Source: Methylobacterium gregans (GTDB lineage Bacteria; Pseudomonadota; Alphaproteobacteria; Rhizobiales; Beijerinckiaceae). Taken from it: a stretch of 37,382 nucleotides of DNA. Location: the NCBI RefSeq assembly GCF_022179245.1, contig NZ_BPQM01000036.1, forward strand, positions 1 to 37,382, written 5' to 3'. The notes beneath the pieces are model-generated. The model searched no databases. It worked only from the letters and a program-made list of their open reading frames with translations, and had not been told where the DNA came from. A program made the position numbers and the translations under genes. Each line of letters opens with the position of its first letter. Position 1 is the stretch's first letter. Shown piece by piece: positions 25,796 through 33,517 of the stretch.

Positions 25796-28273
25796 ATGAG
25801 TGAGGTGCTCTCGTTTCCGCCGCCCACTACGGCGGCCCGGCGCGGCTGGTCGCAGCAGGAACTCGCGGAATTCTACCGGGTCGAGGCCGCTCTGGTCCGG
25901 GCCGGGCTGCCGATCGACAGCGAGCAGGGTCTCAGCGACGAGGCGGAGCCGTGGTTCGTCTTCTGCCGGCCGGACGGCGCTCCCATCATGCATTTCGCGC
26001 GGATCGGCGGACGCTACCTAGTCGCCTCCGAGGTGCTGGACGGCCCCCTGTGGGGCGACGATTTCCGCGGCCTCATCAACCAAGTTGCGCTGCGCCATCC
26101 CGAGCTTCTGCCAATCAGGCAGGGTGGCGACGGCACGCGGATCACCGTTCATCCTGCCGCCCTGCTCGCGGCGCTGGTGGCTGCCGCGACCGTGATCCTG
26201 TCATCCGAGGATGCCGAGGCCGCCGAGTTGGGCAACGCCGCGGCGCTCGCGCCCGTCGGCCGGCTCGAACAGGCTCCCCAACCGCGTCCGGGAGGCTCAG
26301 CCGGCCCGGCCGAGGCGGACGAGCGCGACAGCTACCGCAAGCAACTCGAGGCGCTCGTCGTCTCGGCCATGATCTTCGCCGCCTTCGCGGCGGAGGAGGC
26401 GGAGTCGCGAGGCGGGCTCGAGGCGCTCGTCGATCCGCAGGCGCGTGCCGCGAAGGCGCAAGATATCCCGCTCGATGCAGACTCGTCTGCGTCGCCGGAT
26501 GGTGCGGTCCACAGGGCCGGCCCTGGCGCGCCGCATGTGCAGGGATCGGCCGGCGCGGTACCCGCCGGCTCCGGCTCGGCCGTACAGCCGGGTGCGGCGG
26601 CCGGTTCCCGGCCCGTAGGCGCCGAAGTCGCGCCGGACGGTCCCGAGAAGGCGGCACCCGCACAAGGCGGCCCGCTCACGGCGGAGCCGAACGGCCACGC
26701 CGTTTTCCGGTCCGGCGAGGCGGGCCCGTCCCGCGCCGCGGGGTCACCCGCATCTGTGGAGCCGGGTCTGGAGCGGAGCGCGGCATCGTCCAGCGCCGCG
26801 AGTCTGGGGGACGCGGCGGGCGTCCCCCGCACGGGCGCTGACGACGCGGCGGTGCAGAGCCAGCCGCGGAGCGTCGCGCATGCGGCCGAGGACGCAGTCT
26901 CTGGCGGTCCGGTTCGGATCGAGCGCGCCCTTCATCGCAATGCGGACAAGGGCGCGATCGAGGCCGATGAGGCGGGCCGTGGCGCGGCCAAGGGTGCCGA
27001 TGGGGCTAGGGGCATCGAGGGGAGCAAGGGTATCAGGGGGGAGAGGGGTACCGACGGTGACGCGACTTCAGCCGACGGCCATTCCGGGAGGGTGCACGCA
27101 GAGCGCCCAGGCGAGGCATCTGGCGGAGCCGACCCCGGCCGCCGCGAGAGCGACGGCGATCTCGGCCGGGCGGGCGACAGAAGTGACGCCCCTGGCGGTC
27201 CGGCAGAATCCCGCGGGCATCACTCAGTGGCGTCGGCCGAGGTACCCGCCGCGCAGCCGGATGCCGTCTCTCGGGACGGTCGGGGGGATTCCCGACCCGC
27301 CAGTGGCGGCGATACGTCCGATCTGGGTGAACATGGCTCGAGAGAAGCAGGCGCCCCGGTGGAGACCGCATCCACCTCCCACTCCTGGACGCAGGCTGGG
27401 ACGCAGGAGTCCGATGCCCATCCTGCGAAGGGCGCCGAGTCTTCGGGCAAGGCTGCGGGCGGGGCCGAGCCGGCCGCCGGGCGCGGCTCGGACGCGCCCG
27501 GTTCCGGAGAGCATGGCGCGGCGAAGGCGGCCGCTGCCGTCCCGGCGCACGCGGAGGGCGGTCCCAGCGCGGCGACCCATTCGCCGGCCTCCGAGTCCGG
27601 ACACGACGGCAACGTTCCCCGCCAGCTCGGCGGCGGCGACAAGCTCGTCCCGGCCGGGCACGGCGAGGCGCGATCGGGTGCTTCGGGCGAAGCTGCATCC
27701 ACCTCACACCCGCACGACGGACCGGCGCAGGCGGGCGAAGCCTCGAGCGCCGAGGCGCAGGGCCGCGGCGCCCACGGACACGGCCAGACGACCGGCCTCG
27801 GTACGGACAGCGCGATTCCGGAATCGCGCGACGCCGCGAGCCTGGGCGCCGCGGGCAAGGCCGCAGCCGCGTCCCATCTCGATGACCCGCCTCTCGTCGT
27901 GAACCGAAAGTCGGTCGCCGCGACCCCGGATCCTGATGCGGGACACGGCAGGACTGCCGACGGCGCCGGGCCCGGTCCGCAGCGAGATGCTGCGACGCAC
28001 GCCCCTGCCGCGCCGCATGCGACCACGCCGCAAGCCGACGACGCGTCAGTGCAGCCTCGAAACGCCGGCGCGGCCATCAGTCAGGGCCCGGGAAAGGTGC
28101 TCGCGGCGAACGTCGATGCGCACGGCAACATCGTGTTCTCATCCGATCCCGGGCATGACTCGGCTCCGGCACCGGGCCATGTGCAGGCGCACGATGGCGC
28201 GCATGCCGAGGTCGGTCTGGTCGGGCTGGCAGATCACCCCGGGCAGATGCACCACCTCGATCTCCACGGGTGA
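25796..28273 (+). CDS. 825-residue protein of a type I secretion operon: N-terminal domain, hydrophobic segments, long low-complexity tail
   Basis: I cannot assign a function. Residues ~15-115 look globular and conserved (WSQQELAEFYRVEAAL, EPWFVFCRPDG, MHFARIGGRYLVAS). From memory, similar domains occur next to type I secretion genes in other alphaproteobacteria, a recollection not checked here. Two hydrophobic stretches follow, at 120-137 and ~184-198, which could form a membrane hairpin. The remaining ~600 residues are rich in Ala, Gly, Ser, Pro, Asp and His, with loose repeats around STSH and GEHG, and a short collagen-like Gly-x-y run at 400-423. No RTX nonapeptides (GGxGxDxLx) are seen. 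The start at 25796 has AAGGGAGA upstream. It could be the secreted substrate, an accessory factor at the exporter, or a membrane-tethered regulator. Confidence 0.8.
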   Translation: MSEVLSFPPPTTAARRGWSQQELAEFYRVEAALVRAGLPIDSEQGLSDEAEPWFVFCRPDGAPIMHFARIGGRYLVASEVLDGPLWGDDFRGLINQVALRHPELLPIRQGGDGTRITVHPAALLAALVAAATVILSSEDAEAAELGNAAALAPVGRLEQAPQPRPGGSAGPAEADERDSYRKQLEALVVSAMIFAAFAAEEAESRGGLEALVDPQARAAKAQDIPLDADSSASPDGAVHRAGPGAPHVQGSAGAVPAGSGSAVQPGAAAGSRPVGAEVAPDGPEKAAPAQGGPLTAEPNGHAVFRSGEAGPSRAAGSPASVEPGLERSAASSSAASLGDAAGVPRTGADDAAVQSQPRSVAHAAEDAVSGGPVRIERALHRNADKGAIEADEAGRGAAKGADGARGIEGSKGIRGERGTDGDATSADGHSGRVHAERPGEASGGADPGRRESDGDLGRAGDRSDAPGGPAESRGHHSVASAEVPAAQPDAVSRDGRGDSRPASGGDTSDLGEHGSREAGAPVETASTSHSWTQAGTQESDAHPAKGAESSGKAAGGAEPAAGRGSDAPGSGEHGAAKAAAAVPAHAEGGPSAATHSPASESGHDGNVPRQLGGGDKLVPAGHGEARSGASGEAASTSHPHDGPAQAGEASSAEAQGRGAHGHGQTTGLGTDSAIPESRDAASLGAAGKAAAASHLDDPPLVVNRKSVAATPDPDAGHGRTADGAGPGPQRDAATHAPAAPHATTPQADDASVQPRNAGAAISQGPGKVLAANVDAHGNIVFSSDPGHDSAPAPGHVQAHDGAHAEVGLVGLADHPGQMHHLDLHG

Positions 28274-28330
28274 CCGCCCTCCCGCGCTGGGTCTCCCATC
28301 TACAGCGTGGCGGCCACGGCTCCCGCTCGT

Positions 28331-28576
28331 CTAGAACGATCGCCTGATCAGGCCGGATGGGAAGCCCGGACAGGTCCAGGTACCCCCGCCGTCCTGGCGC
28401 GTGAGCGGCGTGCCGCAGACGGCCATGATGGCGGACAGGCCCTCGGCGCAGCTCTCGGCGTCGGCAAGCGTCATGAACCCGTCGCGGCGATAGGCGGTAC
28501 CCGAAGCCGAGATGGCCACGACCGCGAACCGCCCGTCCGGGCAGTCGACGATGCTGTAGGTCACAGGTCTTCGCAT
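28331..28576 (-). CDS. small hypothetical protein, 81 aa
   Basis: This protein is unrecognised. It reads as a compact domain with beta-strand character at the start (TYSIVDCPDGRFAVVAISASGTAYRRDGF) and a short helix (LADAESCAEGLSAIM). It contains three Cys. ATG 28576 is preferred; a TTG at 28618 would add 14 basic residues. It is convergent with the secretion-operon gene and divergent from the sigma-factor gene. The composition is more protein-like than the surrounding shadow frames, which is why it is kept. Confidence 0.6.
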   Translation of the reverse strand: MRRPVTYSIVDCPDGRFAVVAISASGTAYRRDGFMTLADAESCAEGLSAIMAVCGTPLTRQDGGGTWTCPGFPSGLIRRSF

Positions 28577-28626
28577 CAACTCGGCCACCCTCCCACGGAG
28601 CCTCTGCGCAAACGCCAAAGTGACAG

Positions 28627-28653
28627 GGAACGATCCCCCACCCCATGGGGGTT
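28627..28653 (+). promoter_or_regulatory. candidate EcfG-type promoter
   Basis: GGAAC at 28627-28631 matches the -35 element of general-stress (EcfG) promoters. GGTT at 28650-28653 resembles the CGTT -10 element. The spacer is 18 bases, about one longer than the usual 16-17, and the first -10 base differs. A start near 28660 would leave a ~60-base leader before the sigma gene and could mean autoregulation. A 10-bp palindrome, CCCCATGGGG, fills the spacer at 28641-28650. Confidence 0.35.
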
Positions 28654-28720
28654 AGATGTTCACTGTACGACCGGAACGCTGGGTCCTATCTTCGCAGGCG
28701 GACTCGGCAGACGTGAGTTG

Positions 28721-29494
28721 ATGGACATGCTGATAGCAGGCGGCCTTGGTCAGGATCACCCGAGCAACCGAAGCCTCTCCGCATCCCTTCCCATGCCCGC
28801 GGCCCTGCTGGATCATCTCGGCATCCAGCTGCGGACGGCCTACGAGGCGCTCTGTGAAGCTCGGCCGCCCGAACGGATGATGGCTCTCATCGCGCAACTC
28901 GACGCCGCGTTGCCCCATCGAGAGGACGAGGCCCTGGCTTTCAAGAATGGGCTCGTCGAGGCGATCCCAGCCTTACGCGGCTTCGCGATGTCGCTTGTCG
29001 CAGATTCAGCACGCGCCGACGACCTCGTGCAGGAGACTGTGCTCAAGGCGTGGACCAAACAGGAGCAGTTCGTGGCCGGCACGAACCTGAAGGCGTGGCT
29101 CTGCACGATCCTGCGCAACCAATTCTTCAGCGACTGCCGGAGGCACAAGCGCGAGGTCGAGGACGCGGACGGCGCTCTTGCGGCGCAGCTGATCACGCCC
29201 GCGGTCCAGGAACATGGCATGGACCTGCAGAAGGTGCTTGCGGCGATGGCCAGGCTGCCTGCCAGGCAGCGCGAGGCGCTGCTCCTCGTCGGGGCGCAGG
29301 GCATGACCTACGAGGCGGCCGCCGCCGTGATGGGCTGCCAGACTGGGACCATGAAGAGCCGTGTCAGCCGCGCCCGAGCGTTCCTTGCGGAGGCTCTGGG
29401 GGATGCCAAGCCATCGCCGTCGGTGCGCGACGTCCTTCACGGTCGCGGAACGATCCACACCGACCAGCGACCCGCGCAACCGCTCGCCACCTGA
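28721..29494 (+). CDS. EcfG-like sigma factor with fused N-terminal NepR-like anti-sigma segment
   Basis: This protein has 257 residues from ATG 28721, or 233 from ATG 28793. Residues ~74-142 are a sigma-2 domain (RADDLVQETVLKAW, TNLKAWLCTILRNQF) and ~169-226 a sigma-4 domain (LPARQREALLLVGAQGMTYEAAA, GTMKSRVSRAR), closely matching EcfG of the alphaproteobacterial general stress response. Unusually, residues ~26-63 before it match the NepR anti-sigma pattern: LGIQLRTAYEAL, then RPPERMMALIAQLDAA. This parallels the NepR consensus of an LR..Y helix, a P.P.RF turn and an LL..L(D/E) helix. Only about ten residues separate it from the sigma part. Normally nepR and ecfG are separate genes and PhyR frees the sigma factor. 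Whether the fused segment inhibits in cis, binds PhyR or is a relic is unknown. Confidence 0.85.
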   Translation: MDMLIAGGLGQDHPSNRSLSASLPMPAALLDHLGIQLRTAYEALCEARPPERMMALIAQLDAALPHREDEALAFKNGLVEAIPALRGFAMSLVADSARADDLVQETVLKAWTKQEQFVAGTNLKAWLCTILRNQFFSDCRRHKREVEDADGALAAQLITPAVQEHGMDLQKVLAAMARLPARQREALLLVGAQGMTYEAAAAVMGCQTGTMKSRVSRARAFLAEALGDAKPSPSVRDVLHGRGTIHTDQRPAQPLAT

Positions 29495-29499
29495 GTGTC

Positions 29500-30572
29500 T
29501 GAGAGGGCAGCTTCCGTGGCTGGCTCTCCGTCCATTGGAGGCCGAGATGCGATCTGTCGCAGCTGCGCGACGGGTATCCTGACCACGGGGGTAACCTCCT
29601 GGGGTAGGCCGGCCAGCGTGCGGCGCGGCGCCCGCAGCCTTGAGCCGCCTGAAGGCTCGTGGATCGGACAGCCGTTGAAGCGCATGTGCTGGTCGACGGC
29701 GTCGACCCGGCTGGTCTCCCAGCTGTCCTGTCGGCCGATCCGGATGGTGACCACCGTCTGGAAGGGCGCCACGCCCCTCTCCCAGACCACGGTGGGATCC
29801 TCGACAGGCTGGCGCTCTAGATCGCCGCAGAGCTGAACCCCGAACGTCCACGTCCCGTCCAGATCGGCCATCTCGGCTCGGACCGTCTCGGGGATCACGT
29901 CCGGGCGACCCGAGGCATCGATCTCGCTGCCGGTCATGCCCGTCAGGCGGGGAGAGTCCGGCGCAATCGAGAACTTGGCGATGTCGTCCCGTACTGGAAC
30001 GGCGTGACGCTGTAATAGGTCTCGCTGAACGTCGACCGTTTGCAGCGCCTTCTTGATGCCGCGCAGCACCGTGGAGACAGCGACCTTCAGGCCCTCGACC
30101 CTGTCCGTCGTCCCGGCGCGCAGGTTCAGGCTGCGCAGAAAAGTTCTTGCATCCGGCGCCTGCAGTACCGGGCCGTTAATCATGATGAGTTCTGCGTGGT
30201 GCCCTCCGCGTCGGGCAGGCCCTCGCCGGGAACGTCCAGGCCCTTCAGCGCGCGGCCGCGCGGCAGCGAGACCGCATCGGGCAGGATGCCGCCCGCATTC
30301 GTCGACAGGCGCAGGAGTACCCGGCGCTCACCGGGCTTGGCGAACTGAGGCCATGCGTAAGTTCGGGGGGCAGGCCGGCCTCGACCGTCCGCGTGCCCTT
30401 CAGAAAGCCCTGCGCCTTCGCGCGCACCGATCACACCGCGCGGCCGGTATCCGTCGAGACTCGCTCCAGGATGGCATCGAAGGTCTTGCTCAACTGCTCG
30501 ATCGTCTCCCCCCTCGTCGGGTTTCACGTCCTCGACAACCGGAGTGAAACGGACGTGCGCCTGCAGGGTCAT
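29500..30572 (-). pseudogene. catalase-family (SrpA/heme peroxidase-like) pseudogene
   Basis: Family sequence can be followed on the minus strand only by switching frames. It starts at ATG 30572 with LQAHVRFTPVVEDVKPDEG. It shifts at a run of six G to ETIEQLSKTFDAILERVSTDTG, meets an in-frame TGA, and continues KAQGFLKG and GLPPELTHGL. It then shifts back to FAKPGERRVLLRLSTNAG, shifts again before MINGPVLQAPDARTFLRSL, has a short stretch FSETYYSVTPFQYG in yet another frame, and returns to DDIAKFSIAPDSPRLTG and VQLCGDLERQPVEDPTVVW. At least five frame breaks and one stop codon make it non-functional. The position of the catalytic His (usually VHAK) reads VRAK. The 3' limit is approximate; it converges on the sigma-factor gene. 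Confidence 0.88.
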
Positions 30573-31046
30573 CGTGACCTTCGTGGATCGCTCTCGGGCT
30601 GGAACTCGGGACAAACTGGCCGCATTGGTCGCCGTTCCGAGCGGTAGCGTGACCAAATCTCCGCGATGTGCTGGGGATGAACGCCTTCTGGCTGCGCCCT
30701 GGGCGAGCGTTTCAGACATGCGGCCAAGCATACCGGACGGGGATTTCCCGTCCTGGATCGAGCCGTGGCGTCACCCAAGCTCGCCGGTCCTCCGTGAAGC
30801 CCGATGTGCGCGTGCGTATCGATCACTGTCTTGTGATGGATTGATTCGGAACGTGGGTCACGTAAACAACTTGAGCGCCCGCCAACTGTAGAGCTCCCGT
30901 TTGCCGCGGGGCGGAGAAATAGGCGCCGGAGCTTTCTGCATGCAGAGCGGATATTGGCAGGACGGTCATCGACAGGACGGCCTCCCCGTTCTCTTAAAGC
31001 TGGTCGGTGTCCGGTCCGCTCGCCACAGCTGCGGAGTAGGGCGAGG
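30573..31046. other. intergenic stretch, no gene seen
   Basis: This stretch lies between the start of the catalase pseudogene and the phosphoesterase gene. A short hairpin (GGACGGG / CCCGTCC, loop of five) sits at 30735-30753 but lacks a T-run. A GGAAC at 30848-30852 has no matching -10 element. Open frames here show no family similarity. Confidence 0.5.
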
Positions 31047-32162
31047 ATGAGCGAGCGCACCGAAATCCTTGTCTTCGCCCATGTCGGCGACCTCCATCTG
31101 ACCGATCCGCGCGCTCGGAACGCCGTCGACTACGAGGCCATCCTCAGCGAGATTGACGAGACCAGCGGACTCGATTTCGTCTTCCTGCCCGGTGACAATG
31201 CCGATCACGGCCGGCCGGAAGAGTACGCGCTCGTCCGCGCCGGGCTCCGAGGCCTGCGCCTGCCGGCTCACGTCATCACCGGCGACCACGACATGGAGGG
31301 TGGCAGCCTCGACGCCTTCTATGCCGGCCTCGGCGCGGAGAGGCTGCCCTACGCCGTCACGGTCTCGGGCACGCGCTGCCTGTTCCTCGACATGTGCGGC
31401 ATGGGCACGGGCGGACTGGACTTCCGGCTTGGGTCCGACCAGATCGCCTGGCTCGAACGGGAGCTGGCCGAGGCTGAGGCGGAGGCGCGGATCTGCGCCC
31501 TGTTCATGCACAGCTATCCGGCGGACCTGAAGGCCGAGGGCGAGGCGGCCCGGATTGCCGAGATGGTCCATCGCGGGCCGGTCCGGCTCGTCGAGATGGG
31601 CCATACCCACTACAACGAACTCGCCAATGATGGCCGCACCGTCTATGCGGCCTGCCGGTCGACCGGGCAGATCGAGGAGGGCCCGGTCGGCTATGCCGTC
31701 GCCGCTCTCGACCGCGGCACTGTCGCGTGGCGCTTCAAGGAGGTCGGCCGGTCCTGGCCCTTCGTTCTGATCACCACCCCCTCCGACCGGCGGCTTGCCC
31801 ATGCGCACGATCGCCCCGTCGCGGGTGACACGGAGATCCGCGCCGTCGTGCTCGGGTCGACCGAGATCGTCGAGTGCGTCTGCTGCATCGATGAGGGTTC
31901 CTGGCATCCGATGCTCCGCGGCGCGGATGAGCGCTGTTACCGGGCCCGCATCGCTTGGCCGCCGGGCGCGCGGCGGATCGCGGTGCGCGCCCGGGACATG
32001 GCGGGTGGTCTCGACGAGGATGTCGTCGAACCGGCGAGCACGGGTGCGGAACCCCTGATATCGAGGGGAATCGGCAGCGACGCTGACGCTGTCGGGCCCT
32101 GGCCGGAGAAGGGCCTGCTCGGCACCCAGCTCGGCCCGAACCGGAACGGGCGGCAGTGGTAG
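31047..32162 (+). CDS. calcineurin-like metallophosphoesterase
   Basis: This 371-residue protein has the binuclear-metal phosphoesterase fold of the Icc/CpdA-like group. Metal-binding motifs appear in order: GDLH (Asp15, His17), PGDNADH, GDHD, FMHSYP and GHTHYNE. The third motif is normally GNHD; here Asn is replaced by Asp, which may alter catalysis. The catalytic domain covers ~1-245. The remainder (~250-340) looks like a beta-rich domain of the kind found after some of these enzymes. No signal peptide is present, so it is cytoplasmic. Substrates in the family include cyclic nucleotides and other phosphodiesters; which one applies is open. GGGCGAGG precedes ATG 31047. The transporter gene follows 54 bases later on the same strand. 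Confidence 0.88.
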   Translation: MSERTEILVFAHVGDLHLTDPRARNAVDYEAILSEIDETSGLDFVFLPGDNADHGRPEEYALVRAGLRGLRLPAHVITGDHDMEGGSLDAFYAGLGAERLPYAVTVSGTRCLFLDMCGMGTGGLDFRLGSDQIAWLERELAEAEAEARICALFMHSYPADLKAEGEAARIAEMVHRGPVRLVEMGHTHYNELANDGRTVYAACRSTGQIEEGPVGYAVAALDRGTVAWRFKEVGRSWPFVLITTPSDRRLAHAHDRPVAGDTEIRAVVLGSTEIVECVCCIDEGSWHPMLRGADERCYRARIAWPPGARRIAVRARDMAGGLDEDVVEPASTGAEPLISRGIGSDADAVGPWPEKGLLGTQLGPNRNGRQW

Positions 32163-32216
32163 GCGGCGCCTCGGACCCAATCCCCTAGCAGACCCAGAGA
32201 AGGAAGCTCGACGCCG

Positions 32217-33485
32217 ATGGGCGCGCTCACCCTGACCCCGAACGTCGCGACATGGAGCATCGCCGCGCTGGCGACTCTCGGCGTGATCCTCCGTCCCTTC
32301 GCGTGGCCCGAGGCGATCTGGGCAACCTTGGGCGCCGTGCTCCTGGTCGTGCTCGGGCTGATGCCCTGGTCGGTCGCCCTCGACGGCGTGGCCAAGGGCA
32401 CCGATGTCTACCTGTTCCTCGTCGGCATGATGCTGCTCTCGGAGGTGGCCCGGAAGGAGGGGCTGTTCGACTGGCTCGCCGCCCATGCAGTGCGGGCCGC
32501 GCAGGGCTCGGCGACGCGGCTGTTCACGCTCGTCTATCTGGTCGGCACGGTGGTGACGGTGTTCCTCTCGAACGACGCTTGCGCCGTCGTCCTGACGCCA
32601 GCCGTTTTCGCCGCCACGAAGGCGGCCGGGGTGAAGCAGCCGCTGCCCTACCTTTTCATCTGCGCCTTCATCGCCAACGCGGCGAGCTTCGTCTTGCCGA
32701 TCTCGAATCCGGCCAACCTCGTCGTCTTCGCCGAGCACATGCCGCCGCTGGGCCGATGGCTCGCAACCTTCACCCTGCCTTCGGTCCTCGCGATCGTCGC
32801 GACGTACCTCGTCCTGCGCCTGACGCAGAACGGCTCCCTGCAGACCGAGACGGTCGCGACCGACGTCGACACACCGGCTCTCGGACGGGGCGGCCTCATC
32901 GCCGCCTGTGGGATCGTCGCCACCGGAGCGGCCCTGATCGGCGCCTCGGCTGCCGGGATCGAGCTCGGCCTACCGACTTTCGTTGCCGGTCTCGCCACGA
33001 CTTTTGTCGTGTTGCTGATCAACCGCGGTGGCGTCGTCGAGGTCGCCCGTGACGTGTCCTGGAGCGTGCTGCCGCTGGTTGCCGGGCTGTTCGTCCTGGT
33101 TGAGGCCCTGGAAAAGACCGGGGTGCTGGGGATGCTCGCCGACTTGCTCAAACGCGCCGCGGACAGCGATCCCGCCGCGACCGCCTGGGCAGGGAGCGCC
33201 CTCGTCGCCTTCGGCTCGAACCTCGTCAACAACCTGCCGGCGGGGCTGCTGGCCGGGGCCGCCGTGCAGTCCGCACACGCCCCGGAGACGGTGGCAGGCG
33301 CGATCCTGATCGGCGTCGATCTCGGACCCAATCTCTCGGTCACGGGATCGCTCGCCACGATCCTCTGGCTGACGGCGATCCGGCGTGAGGGCCAGGACGT
33401 GTCCGCTTGGGGTTTCCTGAAGCTCGGGATGCTCGTGATGCCGCCGGCTCTCGTCCTGGCGCTCGGCGCCCTGATCCTCGTCTGA
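32217..33485 (+). CDS. ArsB-like arsenite/anion efflux transporter
   Basis: This 422-residue inner-membrane protein of the ArsB/NhaD (ion transporter) superfamily has about eleven to twelve hydrophobic helices. Characteristic segments are FLVGMMLLSEVARKEGLFDWLA, split here as FLVGMMLLSEVA and EGLFDWLA; FLSNDACAVVLTP; PISNPANLVVF; and, in the second half, NNLPAGLLAG. These are the paired re-entrant motifs of ArsB. Length is normal. No arsR, arsC or arsH is adjacent, so arsenic resistance is not assured and another anion is possible. It probably belongs to one transcription unit with the phosphoesterase before it and the YdcZ-like gene 32 bases after it. Confidence 0.87.
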   Translation: MGALTLTPNVATWSIAALATLGVILRPFAWPEAIWATLGAVLLVVLGLMPWSVALDGVAKGTDVYLFLVGMMLLSEVARKEGLFDWLAAHAVRAAQGSATRLFTLVYLVGTVVTVFLSNDACAVVLTPAVFAATKAAGVKQPLPYLFICAFIANAASFVLPISNPANLVVFAEHMPPLGRWLATFTLPSVLAIVATYLVLRLTQNGSLQTETVATDVDTPALGRGGLIAACGIVATGAALIGASAAGIELGLPTFVAGLATTFVVLLINRGGVVEVARDVSWSVLPLVAGLFVLVEALEKTGVLGMLADLLKRAADSDPAATAWAGSALVAFGSNLVNNLPAGLLAGAAVQSAHAPETVAGAILIGVDLGPNLSVTGSLATILWLTAIRREGQDVSAWGFLKLGMLVMPPALVLALGALILV

Positions 33486-33517
33486 TCCCGCCCTCGCCGA
33501 CCCGGAGACGTACCCTC

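Noticed and set aside
26880..28077. Long frames on both strands over the low-complexity tail of the 825-residue protein
   Set aside because: High GC and biased composition keep all frames open. Only the frame continuous with the recognisable N-terminal domain, and with a ribosome site, is kept.
25796..28273. RTX (GGxGxDxLx) repeats in the presumed secreted protein
   Set aside because: Read through the whole tail; no nonapeptide calcium-binding repeats are present.
30735..30753. Hairpin GGACGGG / CCCGTCC as a terminator
   Set aside because: No T-run follows and no gene ends just before it.
30848..30852. GGAAC as another EcfG-type -35 element before the phosphoesterase gene
   Set aside because: No CGTT-like -10 element is found at 16-19 bases downstream.
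32217..33485. An arsenic-resistance operon
   Set aside because: Only an ArsB-like transporter is present. No arsR, arsC or arsH is adjacent, so an operon name is not justified.
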